Positions 27,601-35,972 are shown, counted from the stretch's first letter. The stretch is DNA of 47,193 nt from Anaerolineae bacterium (GCA_026991225.1 JALXCB010000128.1:1-47193), one strand, 5' to 3'. Notes: generated by a model not told the origin, from the sequence alone. Program-made: numbers and translations.

Positions 27601-30600
27601 CCGCGCTCATCAACGAATACGGCCCCACCGAGACCGTGGTGGGCTGCGCCGTCTATCAGGCTCCGCCCGACCGGGACTTCCCCGGCCCGGTGCCCATCGG
27701 CAAGCCCATCATCAACACCCGCCTCTACGTCCTCGACCAGCACCTCAATCCCGTGCCCATCGGTGTGCCGGGCGAGCTTTACATCGGCGGCGTGGGCGTG
27801 GCCCGCGGCTACCTCAACCGCCCCGACCTCACCGCCGAACGCTTCCTCCCTGATCCTTACCTCCGGGAGGTGGACGAAGCGATTGGGGTTGAGGCGGATG
27901 CAACGAGTCCACCTCCCGGAGGTGATGGGGCGAAGGGGCCCCGCATGTACAAAACCGGCGATCTCGTCCGCTGGCTGCCCGACGGCAATCTGGAATACCT
28001 GGGTCGCACCGACCACCAGGTCAAGATCCGCGGCTACCGGGTCGAACTGGGCGAGATCGAAGCCGTGCTCAGCCAGCATCCCCTGGTGAAAGAGGCCGCG
28101 GCCATCGCCCGGCCCGACGCGTCCGGTGCCAACCGCCTCATCGGCTACGTCGTGCCCGCGGGCGAGGGACTCAGCGTGAGCGATTTGCGGGCCTTCGTGA
28201 GCGATTTGCTTCCCGACTACATGGTCCCCTCCGCCTTCGTCATCCTGGACGAAATGCCCCTCACGCCCAACGGCAAGATCGACCGCCGCGCCCTGCCCGA
28301 GCCCGAACTCGCCCGCGAAGACCTGACCGCGGCCTTCGTCCCGCCCAGCACCGAGGCCGAGCGGGCCATCGCCGCCATCTTCGCCGACCTGCTGGGCGTG
28401 GATCGCGTCGGCGCGGAGGACGATTTCTTCGAGCTGGGCGGGCATTCCCTCCTGGCCACCCAGGTCATCTCCCGCATCCGCGACGACCTGGGCGCGGACC
28501 TGCCCCTGCGCCTCATCTTCGAGCAGCCCACCGTGGCCGGATTGGCCGCGGCGGTGGAGGAGGAGCTGGCCCGTCCCGACCGCCTGGACGTGCCCCCCAT
28601 CCTGCCCGCGCCCCGCGACGGACCCCTGCCCCTCTCCTTCGCCCAGCAGCGTCTCTGGTTCCTCGACCAGCTCGAACCGGGCCAGCCCTTCTACAACATG
28701 CCCCTGGCCGTGCGCCTGCGCGGGCCCCTGGACGCCCGCGGCCTGGCCTACGCCCTGCGCAGCATCCTCCAGCGGCATGAAGTCTTGCGCACCGTCTATC
28801 GTGAGGAAAACGGCCAGCCCTATCAGGTCATCCTCGACGAATTCGACTTTGACATGCCCGTTGAGGACCTCAGCGGCCTGGATGAGGCCGCCCGCGAGGC
28901 CGAAGCCCGCCGCCGCGCCGCGGCAGAGGCCCTGAAGCCCTTCGATCTGGCCCATGATCTCATGCTGCGGGCGAAGCTCCTGCGCCTGGACAAGAATGAC
29001 CACATCCTGCTGGTCACCATGCACCACATCGCCTCCGACGGCTGGTCCATGGGCATCCTGTTGCGGGAGCTGACGTTGCTCTACGACGCCTATCGCCGCC
29101 AGCAGCCCGCGCCTCTGCCCCCGCTGCCCATCCAGTATGCGGATTTCGCGGTCTGGCAGCGGAACTGGCTCCAGGGCGAGGTGTTGGAGCGGGAGATGGA
29201 TTACTGGCGGCAGAAGCTGGCGGGCGCGCCGCCCCTCCTCGAACTCCCCACCGACCGCCCCCGCCCGCCCGTCCAGACCTACCACGGCGCGGCCGTTTAC
29301 TTCAACCTGCCCGAGGACCTGATCCCCCGGCTGGAAACCCTGGCCCAGGCCGAGAACGCCACTCCCTTCATGGCCCTGCTGGCCGCGTTCAAGGCCCTGT
29401 TGGCCCGCTACGCCCGCACCGACGACATCAGCGTGGGCACGACCGTGGCCGGTCGCGACCGCCAGGAGATCGAGAACCTCATCGGCTTCTTCGTGAACAC
29501 CCTGGTCCTCCGCACCGACCTCTCGGGCGCGCCGACCTTCCGCCAACTCCTGGCCCGGGTGCGTGAGACCGCGCTGGAAGCCTACGACCATCAGCACATC
29601 CCCTTCGAGATGCTGGTGGACACGCTCCAGCCCGAGCGGGACATGAGCCACAGTCCCCTCTTCCAGGTCATGTTCACTTACAACACCAGCGAGCCCCTCT
29701 CCCCCGCGCAGACGGGCGAGCTGAGCCTGGAGCCGGTGAACACCGACGAGACCGCAGCCCGCTTCGACCTCACCCTGTCGTTGATCCACTCGCCCCAGGG
29801 CGTTAGCGCCGCGCTGGAATACAACACCGACCTGTTCGACCGGGAGACCATCGAGCGCATGGCCGGGCACTTCCGCACGCTGCTGGCCGCGGCGGTGGCG
29901 GACCCCGACGCGCCCGTGACCCGGCTGCCCATGCTGAGCCCGGCCGAGGCCGAAACCCTGGCCCGGTGGAGCTACGCGCCCCGCGACTGGCCCCTGGAGC
30001 AGACCGTGGTGGACCTGTTCGAGGCCCAGGCCGCAGCCCGGCCCGACGCCGTGGCCCTGCGCTTTGCGGGCGAGGAGCCAGTGGAGCTGACCTACGCCGA
30101 GCTCAACGCCCGCGCCAACCAGCTTGCCCATCGCCTCATCGAACTGGGCGTGGGCCCGGAAACGCCCGTAGCCATCATGGTGGAGCGCTCGCCCGAGCAG
30201 GTCATCGGGCTGCTGGGGATATTGAAGGCGGGCGGCGCGTATCTGCCCATCGACCCCAGCTATCCCGAAGCGCGGATTCGGTACATGCTGGAGGATGCGG
30301 GGGTGAGCGTGGTGCTGGTGGATAAGAAGTATTCAGTATTCAGTGTTCAGTATTCAGTTGAAGTTGAGCAGGCGGAACTGAACACTGAACACTCGACTGA
30401 CGCATCCCACGGGACGCCTGCATCCCCGCCAACGTCCGCTTACCAGGTCATCGATCTTTCCAAACTGAACACTGAACACTTCCCCTCAGCCAACTCAAAC
30501 ATCCCGCTATCCCCCGCCAACCTGGCCTACATCATCTACACCTCGGGCAGCACCGGTCGCCCTAAAGGTGTGATGCTGCAGCACCGGGGCCTGACGAACC

Positions 30601-33600
30601 TGGTGCACGCCCAGATCGAGGGGTTTGGGCTGGGGCCGGGCATGAGGGAGCTGCAATTTGCGTCCTTCAGCTTCGATGCCTCGGTGTCGGAGACGTTCAC
30701 GGCGTTGTGCAGCGGTGCGACGCTGGTGCTGGCGCCGCGCGAGCGGCTGCTGTCGGGGCAGGAGCTGGTGCGGCTGCTGCGCGAGGAGCGCATCAACGTG
30801 GTGACGCTGCCGCCGTCGCTGCTGGCCGTGCTGGAGGAGGCGGACCTGCCCGAGCTGCGGACGCTGGTGTCTGCGGGCGAAGCCTGCCCGTGGGAGGTGG
30901 TGGATGCGTGGAGCGAGGGACGCCGCTTCCTCAACGCCTACGGCCCGACCGAGGCGACGGTGGGTCCGACCTACGGCGTGGTGAACGAGTACGAGAGCCG
31001 CCGCGGCGCCACCGTGCCCATCGGGCGGCCCATTGGGAACGTGCAGGTGGCGATCGTGGATGAGGAATTGCAGCCTGTGCCCGTGGGCGTGCCTGGAGAG
31101 ATCGTCATCGGTGGGGTGGCCGTGGCCCGCGGCTACCTGGGTCGCCCCGACCTGACCGCGGAGAAATTCGTGCCGAATGACCTCCGGGAGGCGACCAGGA
31201 GCCTGTTGTCAGAACCGGATGGGGCTGGTCGCCTCCCGGAGGTGGGAGAGCGCCTCTACCGCACCGGCGACCTGGCCCGCTGGCTGCCGGACGGGACCAT
31301 CGAGTACCTGGGGCGCATCGACGCCATGGTGAAGGTGCGCGGGTTCCGGGTGGAGCTGGGAGAGGTGGAGGCGGTGCTGGCGTCGCATCCGGGCGTGAGT
31401 GCGGCCGCGGCGAAGGTGGTGGGCGAGCAGATTGCGGCCTACTACCTTCCCGAGGGGGAGGATCCGGGCCCGGAGGCGCTGCGGGAGTACGTGGCGGCGG
31501 AGCTGCCTGGGTACATGGTGCCCGGCTACTACGTGGCGCTGGAGGCGTTCCCCACGACGCCCAGCGGCAAGATCGACCGCAAGGCCCTGCCCGAGCCCGA
31601 TCTCAGCCAGCTCGTGACCGCGGCCGACTTCATCGCACCCCGCACGCCCACCGAGGAACTCCTGGCCGCCATTTGGTCCGATCTCCTCCACCTCGACCGC
31701 GTGGGCGCGCTGGACGATTTCTTCACCCTGGGCGGTCACTCCCTCCTGGCCACCCAGCTCATCTCCCGCATCCGGGACGCCTTCGGCGTCGAGCTGCCCC
31801 TGCGCGTCCTGTTCGAAAAGCCCGTCCTCGCCGACCTGGCCCTGGCCATCGACGAGGCCCGCGCCCGCGCCTCGGGCCTGGAGGCCCCGCCCATCCGGCC
31901 CGTGCCCCGCGATGGCGACCTGCCCCTCTCCTTCGCCCAGCAGCGGCTCTGGTTCCTCGACCAGCTCGAGCCGGGCACGCCCGCCTACAACCTCCCCACC
32001 GCGGTGCGGCTCACCGGCCATCTCGACATAAACGCACTACAGGCGGCTTTGGATGACCTGGTCGCCCGCCACGAAAGCCTGCGCACCAACTTCATCGCCC
32101 GCACCGGCGAACCCGCCCAGCGCATCCATCTGCAACGGGCCATCCCCATCCAGGTGGATGACCTGACCGGCGTGGAGGCGGACGCCCGCGAGGCCGAGGC
32201 CCAGCGCCGGGCCCAGGCCGAGGTCATGCGCCCCTTCGACCTGGCCGGGGACCCCCTGGTGCGGGTGAAACTCCTGCGCCTGGGCGAGGATGACCACATC
32301 CTGCTGGTCACCATGCACCACATCATCTCCGACGGCTGGTCCCTCGGCGTCTTCGTGCGGGAACTGACCGCGCTGTACCTGGCCCACGCCCGCGGCCTCC
32401 CCGCCAACCTGCCCGATCTGCCCATCCAGTATGCGGATTTCGCGGTCTGGCAGCGGAACTGGCTCCAGGGCGAGGTGTTGGAGCGCCAGCTCGACTACTG
32501 GCGCGGCCAACTGGACGGCCTGCCGCCCCTCCTCGAACTTCCCACCGACCGCCCCCGGCCCGCCATCCAGACCGCCAACGGCGACGCCCTGGCCTTCGCC
32601 CTGCCCAAAGAGCTCAGCGACCGCTTCATGCAACTGGCCCGGGAGGAAAGCGCAACGCCATTCATGGCGTTTTTGGCAGCGTTTGAAACGCTGCTGGCCC
32701 GCTATGCCCGCCAGACCGACTTCGCCGTGGGCGCGCCCATCGCCGGCCGCAACCGCGCCGAACTGGAGCCCCTCATCGGCTTCTTCGTCAACACCCTGGT
32801 CATGCGGGCCGACCTCTCGGGCGCACCGACCTTCCGCGAACTCCTGGCCCGGGTGCGTGAGACCGCGCTGGACGCCTACGCCCACCAGGACATCCCCTTC
32901 GAGATGCTGGTGGACGCGCTCCAGCCCGAGCGGGCCATGAGCCACGCTCCCCTCTTCCAGACCGTCTTCACCCTGCAAAACACCCCGCCCGTGGGCGACC
33001 TGGAACTCCCCGACCTGCGTATCCGCCCGGTCGAGGCCGACATCACCGTGGCCAAATTCGACCTCACCCTGGCCCTGATGGAGACCCCGGACGGCTTCCA
33101 GGGCTCCTTCGAATACAACACCGACCTGTTCGACCGGGAGACCATCGAGCGGATGGCGGGGCACTTCCGCACGCTGCTGGCCGCGGCGGTGGCGGACCCC
33201 GATGCGCCCGTGACCCGGCTGCCCATGCTCACCCCGGCCGAGGCCGAGACCCTGACCCGGTGGAGCTACGCGCCCCGCGACCGGCCTCTGGAGCAGACCG
33301 TGGTGGACCTGTTCGAGGCCCAGGCTGCGGCCCGGCCCGACGTGATGGCCTTGCGCTTTGCGGGGGAGGAGCCGGTGGAGCTGACCTATGCCGAGCTCAA
33401 CGCCCGCGCCAACCAGCTTGCGCATCGGCTCATGGAGCTGGGCGTGGGGCCCGAGACGCCCGTGGCCATCATGGTGGAGCGTTCGCCCAAGCAGGTCATC
33501 GGGCTGCTGGGCATTCTCAAGGCGGGCGGCGCGTATCTCCCCATCGACCCCAGCTATCCCGAAGCGCGAATCCGGTACATGCTGGAGGATGCGGGGGTCA

Positions 33601-35972
33601 GCGTGGTGCTGGTGGATAAGAAGTATTCAGTATTCAGTGTTCAGTATTCAGTTGAAGTTGAGCAGGCGGAACTGAACACTGAACACTCGACTGACGCATC
33701 CCACGGGACGCCTGCATCCCCGCCAACGTCCGCTTACCAGGTCATCGATCTTTCCAAACTGAACACTGAACACTTCCCCTCAGCCAACTCAAACATCCCG
33801 CTATCCCCCGCCAACCTGGCCTACATCATCTACACCTCGGGCAGCACCGGTCGCCCTAAAGGTGTGATGCTGCAGCACCGGGGCCTGACGAACCTGGTGC
33901 ACGCCCAGATCGAGGGGTTTGGGCTGGGGCCGGGCATGAGGGAGCTGCAATTTGCGTCCTTCAGCTTCGATGCCTCGGTGTCGGAGACGTTCACGGCGTT
34001 GTGCAGCGGTGCGACGCTGGTGCTGGCGCCGCGCGAGCGGCTGCTGTCGGGGCAGGAGCTGGTGCGGCTGCTGCGCGAGGAGCGCATCAACGTGGTGACG
34101 CTGCCGCCGTCGCTGCTGGCCGTGCTGGAGGAGGCGGACCTGCCCGAGCTGCGGACGCTGGTGTCTGCGGGCGAAGCCTGCCCGTGGGAGGTGGTGGATG
34201 CGTGGAGCGAGGGACGCCGCTTCCTCAACGCCTACGGCCCGACCGAGGCGACGGTGGGTCCGACCTACGGCGTGGTGAACGAGTACGAGAGCCGCCGCGG
34301 CGCCACCGTGCCCATCGGGCGGCCCATTGGGAACGTGCAGGTGGCGATCGTGGATGAGGAATTGCAGCCTGTGCCCGTGGGCGTGCCTGGAGAGATCGTC
34401 ATCGGTGGGGTGGCCGTGGCCCGCGGCTACCTGGGTCGCCCCGACCTGACCGCGGAGAAATTCGTGCCGAATGACCTCCGGGAGGCGACCAGGAGCCTGT
34501 TGTCAGAACCGGATGGGGCTGGTCGCCTCCCGGAGGTGGGAGAGCGCCTCTACCGCACCGGCGACCTGGCCCGCTGGCTGCCGGACGGGACCATCGAGTA
34601 CCTGGGGCGCATCGACGCCATGGTGAAGGTGCGCGGGTTCCGGGTGGAGCTGGGAGAGGTGGAGGCGGTGCTGGCGTCGCATCCGGGCGTGAGTGCGGCC
34701 GCGGCGAAGGTGGTGGGCGAGCAGATTGCGGCCTACTACCTTCCCGAGGGGGAGGATCCGGGCCCGGAGGCGCTGCGGGAGTACGTGGCGGCGGAGCTGC
34801 CCGGGTACATGGTGCCCGGCTACTACGTGGCGCTGGAGGCGTTCCCCACGACGCCCAGCGGCAAGATCGACCGCAAGGCCCTGCCCGAGCCCGACGCGGC
34901 CGCCCGGCCCCAGACCGACTACGTCGCACCGCGCGACCTGCTGGAAGCCCAGCTTGCGGGTATCTGGGAGGAACTGCTGGGCCTGGAGCAGGTGGGCGTG
35001 CGGGATGACTTCTTCGCCTTGGGCGGGCATTCCCTGCTGGCCGTGCGCCTGCTGGCCCGCATCCAGGAGGAGACGGGCGTCGAGCCCTCCCTGGTCGATT
35101 TCTTCCAGAACCCCACCATCGAGAACCTGGCCCGGCTGGTGCGTCGGACCCTGGCGGGCGAAAGCGCTTCCAGCCTCGTGCCCCTCCAGCCGTTGGGCGA
35201 CCGACCGCCGCTGTTCATGATCCATCCCTCGGGCGGCAGCGTCCACTGGTACGTGGACCTGGCCCAGGCCCTCGCCCCCGACCAGCCCCTCTACGGCATC
35301 CAGGCCCGCGGCCTCAACGGCGACGCGCCCATCCACACGACCATCGAGGAGATGGCCGCCCACTACGTCCAGACCCTGCGCGAAGCCCAGCCGCAAGGCC
35401 CCTACCGCCTGGGAAGCTGGTCCATGGGCGTGATCATCGCCTACGAAACCGCGCGGCAACTCGTGGCCGCGGGCGAAGAAGTCTCCCACCTGATCATGCT
35501 CGACCAGGGCCCCTACCAGCCCAACGATCCCCCCGAGGACGAGGCCGAATACCTGCTCACCTTCTTCGGCAAGCAGCTTCCCCTCACTCTGGACGACCTG
35601 CGCGCCCTGCCCGAGGAGGAGCAACTGCCCTATGTCTTCAATTTGGCCAAGGAGACGGGCCTGATGCTGGCCGACGTCACCCTGGACCAGTTCCGCCGCT
35701 TCTATGAGATCCTCAAGACCCATGAGATGGCCTGGCGGCGGTACGAGCACAAGCCCTATCCGGGTCAGATCATCCTCTTCAAGGCCGAAATCCGCCCGGC
35801 CGACGACCATCCCGCCGGGGACCTGGGCTGGAGCGACCTGGCCCAGGGCGGCGTGGAAGTCATCCACGTCCCCGGCGATCACAACACCATGCTGCATCCG
35901 CCCCATCTCGCCACCCTCGCGCGCAAATTGCGCGAGGTGCTGGATTCAGGAAACCAGGACACCCGCAGGTGA
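21693..35972 (+). CDS. NRPS4: four C-A-PCP modules plus thioesterase
   Basis: A 4759-residue terminal synthetase. Module 1: C HHIIADG at 152; A code DVGEIASVDK by eye (Orn-like); PCP Ser1109. Module 2: C with HHIISDN at 1303 (Asn instead of the usual Gly); A code DLTKIGEVGK, one residue from the Asn code DLTKLGEVGK; PCP Ser2252. Module 3: C HHIASDG at 2444; A code DASTVAAVGK, close to Tyr codes (DASTVAAVCK); PCP Ser3350. Module 4: C HHIISDG at 3542; A identical to module 3; PCP Ser4447. TE about 4493-4756: nucleophile Ser4577 in GSWSMG (the first Gly of GxSxG is Ser), Asp in MLDQGP, His4730 in GDHNTM. No epimerase; all C domains look LCL. TE placement makes this the last protein of the line. 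The C-terminus and stop lie inside a repeat hairpin. All four A domains carry both repeat insertions. Domain calls are strong; substrates are tentative. Confidence 0.96.
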   Translation: MPDDIFQQTVDITSDDVYIFPTSYAQRRLWFLDQFDRGSPYYNIPTAIRITGPLDVQVLEDALNEIVARHEALRTVFIARDGEPYQVVYPEMRVHVPVVDLRDLPSEQREDEAMRLAREEARKPFDLATGPLFRVLIIRLDDEDFIAVLNLHHIIADGWSMAVLVREIAVLYDAFSKGLPSPLPELEIQYGDFAEWQREYLQGEVLEEQLSYWKRVLDDLPPVLELPTDHPRPAVFSSRGASWSFRIPKDLVDEVKRLAQRESATPFMAFLAAFETLLYRYSGQETIAVGTPVANRTQAEIEPLIGVFINTLVIRADFDPGMSFLDLLRQTREQALGAYAHQDLPFEMLVDELQPERDMSHTPLFQVMFIMQNMPLQGSGQQVSDIHMRVLELDAGTATFDITYSLAEQATGMHVSVEYSTDLFELPTIQRMARHYITLLRSIVEHPEAPVAALNMLTPEERHTILAEWNDTATADRRDHTVHELFMQVAARQPDAVAVRYEGQSLTYGELDARSNQLAHFLREKGVGPETLVGVMLPKSLDLIVTLLGILKAGGAYLPISPDYPPERIRYMIEDSGARFVLVDRADEVFSVQFSVFSEQPELNTANSTDAPAAEFASAPAPADQGADPSTLNTEHLPDASRETAAYPPTPTFQVIHLDELNTEHYPPTPPDVRVTPDNLVYVIYTSGSTGRPKGVMLSHRSLVNSYKGWEEAYGLLDEARSHLQMANFSFDVFSGDLVRALLSGGKLVLVPRDYLLSPPDLYRLMVEEEITIAEFVPAVLRNLVGWLEKNGGDLAFMRVLICASDSWYAGEYRDFLRFCGPQTRLINSFGLTEAAVDSTYFESESLELASDQVVPIGKPFPNNRIYILDDALNLVPVGVKGELYVAGLGLARGYLNRPDLTAERFLPDPYLREVDEAIGVEADATSPPPGGDGAKGPRMYKTGDLARWLPSGDIEFIGRKDYQVKVRGFRIEPGEIEAVLSQHPLVKICAVDARQAPGRGKELIAWFVPVEGAEPPAVSELRRFMQERLPDYMVPSHFVVVETMPLTPNGKINRRALPDPDWTQRVAEAEFIAPRTPVEEILAGIWREVLRIEQISVLDNFFELGGHSLLATQLVSRMEEAFDIDVPLRVVFESPTIATQAEFVEIEKRAAAGLRPPPIEPLPRTGDDRFPLSFAQQRLWFLDQLQPNSPFYNIPESVRVTGPLDVDALIRAFRQVVARHESLRTVFEQVDGEPVQHILPDLPIDIPIIDLGGLSEEEREAEVRRLAYEEAQTPFDLARGPLLRVKLLRLAPREHVILFTLHHIISDNWSSNILITEVALLYDAILKGQPARLPDLPIQYADFAVWQRNWLQGEVLERQLDFWRKQLQGAPPLLELPTDRPRPPVQTFRGDYLTFQLPDDIGPAIADLARREGATLFMALLAAFDVLLYRYAHQDDISVGTPISGRTHRATENLIGFFVNTLVLRADLSGEPSFRQLLALIRDVALDAYAHQDVPFEMVVEAVQPERSLSQSPLFQVMFTLQNVASEAQVVSDLRIKPVDAHSGTAKFDLTLFMQEQDGRLSGALEFNTDLFDRETIERMAGHFGELLKAIVADPDMAIARLPMLTEAERQLLLVEWNRTDAPFPDHLILPDLFEAQAAATPDAPALHFRHETLSFAELNARANRLAHLLQDKGVGPDDIVAVLLPRTPQAVIALLGILKAGAAYLPIDPTYPPERILYMIEDSGARLVLVDRADEVFSVQYSVFSEQPELNTEHSTDASRETAASPPTPTDQGVDPSTLNTENLPDVSSETVASPPTPTHQIIQLSELNTFSHYPETNPERKLTPTNLAYVIYTSGSTGRPKGVMVHHRGVVNYLTWVQQRYPVAEGQGSPVHSSLSFDLTVTSLFGPLVAGRPARLIPEDAGIEGLTEALRREGDYGLVKITPAHLELVSRELTPEEAARATHAFIIGGEALLGEHIAFWQRHAPHTALINEYGPTETVVGCAVYQAPPDRDFPGPVPIGKPIINTRLYVLDQHLNPVPIGVPGELYIGGVGVARGYLNRPDLTAERFLPDPYLREVDEAIGVEADATSPPPGGDGAKGPRMYKTGDLVRWLPDGNLEYLGRTDHQVKIRGYRVELGEIEAVLSQHPLVKEAAAIARPDASGANRLIGYVVPAGEGLSVSDLRAFVSDLLPDYMVPSAFVILDEMPLTPNGKIDRRALPEPELAREDLTAAFVPPSTEAERAIAAIFADLLGVDRVGAEDDFFELGGHSLLATQVISRIRDDLGADLPLRLIFEQPTVAGLAAAVEEELARPDRLDVPPILPAPRDGPLPLSFAQQRLWFLDQLEPGQPFYNMPLAVRLRGPLDARGLAYALRSILQRHEVLRTVYREENGQPYQVILDEFDFDMPVEDLSGLDEAAREAEARRRAAAEALKPFDLAHDLMLRAKLLRLDKNDHILLVTMHHIASDGWSMGILLRELTLLYDAYRRQQPAPLPPLPIQYADFAVWQRNWLQGEVLEREMDYWRQKLAGAPPLLELPTDRPRPPVQTYHGAAVYFNLPEDLIPRLETLAQAENATPFMALLAAFKALLARYARTDDISVGTTVAGRDRQEIENLIGFFVNTLVLRTDLSGAPTFRQLLARVRETALEAYDHQHIPFEMLVDTLQPERDMSHSPLFQVMFTYNTSEPLSPAQTGELSLEPVNTDETAARFDLTLSLIHSPQGVSAALEYNTDLFDRETIERMAGHFRTLLAAAVADPDAPVTRLPMLSPAEAETLARWSYAPRDWPLEQTVVDLFEAQAAARPDAVALRFAGEEPVELTYAELNARANQLAHRLIELGVGPETPVAIMVERSPEQVIGLLGILKAGGAYLPIDPSYPEARIRYMLEDAGVSVVLVDKKYSVFSVQYSVEVEQAELNTEHSTDASHGTPASPPTSAYQVIDLSKLNTEHFPSANSNIPLSPANLAYIIYTSGSTGRPKGVMLQHRGLTNLVHAQIEGFGLGPGMRELQFASFSFDASVSETFTALCSGATLVLAPRERLLSGQELVRLLREERINVVTLPPSLLAVLEEADLPELRTLVSAGEACPWEVVDAWSEGRRFLNAYGPTEATVGPTYGVVNEYESRRGATVPIGRPIGNVQVAIVDEELQPVPVGVPGEIVIGGVAVARGYLGRPDLTAEKFVPNDLREATRSLLSEPDGAGRLPEVGERLYRTGDLARWLPDGTIEYLGRIDAMVKVRGFRVELGEVEAVLASHPGVSAAAAKVVGEQIAAYYLPEGEDPGPEALREYVAAELPGYMVPGYYVALEAFPTTPSGKIDRKALPEPDLSQLVTAADFIAPRTPTEELLAAIWSDLLHLDRVGALDDFFTLGGHSLLATQLISRIRDAFGVELPLRVLFEKPVLADLALAIDEARARASGLEAPPIRPVPRDGDLPLSFAQQRLWFLDQLEPGTPAYNLPTAVRLTGHLDINALQAALDDLVARHESLRTNFIARTGEPAQRIHLQRAIPIQVDDLTGVEADAREAEAQRRAQAEVMRPFDLAGDPLVRVKLLRLGEDDHILLVTMHHIISDGWSLGVFVRELTALYLAHARGLPANLPDLPIQYADFAVWQRNWLQGEVLERQLDYWRGQLDGLPPLLELPTDRPRPAIQTANGDALAFALPKELSDRFMQLAREESATPFMAFLAAFETLLARYARQTDFAVGAPIAGRNRAELEPLIGFFVNTLVMRADLSGAPTFRELLARVRETALDAYAHQDIPFEMLVDALQPERAMSHAPLFQTVFTLQNTPPVGDLELPDLRIRPVEADITVAKFDLTLALMETPDGFQGSFEYNTDLFDRETIERMAGHFRTLLAAAVADPDAPVTRLPMLTPAEAETLTRWSYAPRDRPLEQTVVDLFEAQAAARPDVMALRFAGEEPVELTYAELNARANQLAHRLMELGVGPETPVAIMVERSPKQVIGLLGILKAGGAYLPIDPSYPEARIRYMLEDAGVSVVLVDKKYSVFSVQYSVEVEQAELNTEHSTDASHGTPASPPTSAYQVIDLSKLNTEHFPSANSNIPLSPANLAYIIYTSGSTGRPKGVMLQHRGLTNLVHAQIEGFGLGPGMRELQFASFSFDASVSETFTALCSGATLVLAPRERLLSGQELVRLLREERINVVTLPPSLLAVLEEADLPELRTLVSAGEACPWEVVDAWSEGRRFLNAYGPTEATVGPTYGVVNEYESRRGATVPIGRPIGNVQVAIVDEELQPVPVGVPGEIVIGGVAVARGYLGRPDLTAEKFVPNDLREATRSLLSEPDGAGRLPEVGERLYRTGDLARWLPDGTIEYLGRIDAMVKVRGFRVELGEVEAVLASHPGVSAAAAKVVGEQIAAYYLPEGEDPGPEALREYVAAELPGYMVPGYYVALEAFPTTPSGKIDRKALPEPDAAARPQTDYVAPRDLLEAQLAGIWEELLGLEQVGVRDDFFALGGHSLLAVRLLARIQEETGVEPSLVDFFQNPTIENLARLVRRTLAGESASSLVPLQPLGDRPPLFMIHPSGGSVHWYVDLAQALAPDQPLYGIQARGLNGDAPIHTTIEEMAAHYVQTLREAQPQGPYRLGSWSMGVIIAYETARQLVAAGEEVSHLIMLDQGPYQPNDPPEDEAEYLLTFFGKQLPLTLDDLRALPEEEQLPYVFNLAKETGLMLADVTLDQFRRFYEILKTHEMAWRRYEHKPYPGQIILFKAEIRPADDHPAGDLGWSDLAQGGVEVIHVPGDHNTMLHPPHLATLARKLREVLDSGNQDTRR
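23457..23687 (+). repeat. Site-1 repeat in NRPS4 A1 (long form)
   Basis: 7-mer run (GTGTTCAGTGTTCAGTTTTC...) from 23457, followed by three inverse copies (CTGAACACTGCAAAC-like, 23586-23600, 23673-23687). It is longer than the other copies because of an extra inverse unit, with a linker rich in Ala, Pro and Thr. Confidence 0.9.
24424..24488 (+). repeat. Site-2 repeat in NRPS4 A1, type E hairpin
   Basis: Perfect 17-bp inverted repeat: ACCTCCGGGAGGTGGAC (24424-24440) and its complement (24472-24488), with a 31-base loop. It is translated as LREVDEAIGVEADATSPPPG in the A6-A7 loop. Confidence 0.92.
26904..27128 (+). repeat. Site-1 repeat in NRPS4 A2 (long form)
   Basis: 7-mer run from 26904, inverse copies near 26945 and 27031, and a truncated last copy (CTGAACACTTTT, ending about 27128). 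It resembles the long form in A1 of this protein. Confidence 0.88.
27859..27923 (+). repeat. Site-2 repeat in NRPS4 A2, type E hairpin
   Basis: Identical by eye to the 65-bp hairpin in A1 of the same protein (ACCTCCGGGAGGTGGAC arms), although the A-domain cassettes upstream (Orn-like and Asn-like) are clearly different. That fits local copying of the loop. Confidence 0.92.
30328..30479 (+). repeat. Site-1 repeat in NRPS4 A3
   Basis: AGTATTCAGTATTCAGTGTT run from 30328, inverse copies near 30376 and at 30465-30479. It is translated as KYSVFSVQYSVEVEQAELNT, then LNTEHFP directly before the A3 motif. Confidence 0.9.
31180..31243 (+). repeat. Site-2 repeat in NRPS4 A3, type E hairpin variant
   Basis: Perfect 17-bp inverted repeat ACCTCCGGGAGGCGACC (31180-31196) with its complement at 31227-31243. 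The 12-base core is shared with the A1/A2 hairpins, while the outer arm bases differ in both arms so that pairing is kept. The loop is unrelated. Confidence 0.92.
33622..33773 (+). repeat. Site-1 repeat in NRPS4 A4
   Basis: Same as the A3 copy at 30328-30479, inside the duplicated block. Confidence 0.9.
34474..34537 (+). repeat. Site-2 repeat in NRPS4 A4, type E hairpin variant
   Basis: Same as the A3 copy at 31180-31243, inside the duplicated block. Confidence 0.9.

Larger units (their letters stand above)
30306..31600 (+). repeat. Duplicated A-domain block, copy 1 (NRPS4 module 3)
   Basis: About 1295 bp matching 33600-34894 at an offset of 3294 bp. I saw one difference (T31508 versus C34802). 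The block covers site 1, A3-A6, site 2 and A7-A10. It prefers GTG, CTG and GCG codons more than the neighbouring synthetase sequence, which uses GTC/CTC/GCC heavily, suggesting a different origin. The C domains on either side are not identical. Confidence 0.9.
33600..34894 (+). repeat. Duplicated A-domain block, copy 2 (NRPS4 module 4)
   Basis: Second copy of the 1295-bp block, practically identical to 30306-31600. Sequence before 33600 (end of C domain and start of A domain) is similar but has scattered substitutions, and sequence after 34894 diverges abruptly. Confidence 0.9.

Noticed and set aside
28570-35160. Simple tandem duplication of a whole NRPS4 module
   Set aside because: Near-identity is limited to the A-domain block; C domains and PCPs of modules 3 and 4 differ clearly, so conversion or cassette transfer fits better.
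21693-35160. Dual condensation/epimerisation domains in NRPS4
   Set aside because: All C domains open with the LCL-type PLSFAQQRLWFLDQ segment (or SYAQRRLWFLDQ) and show no extra HHxxxxxGD motif.
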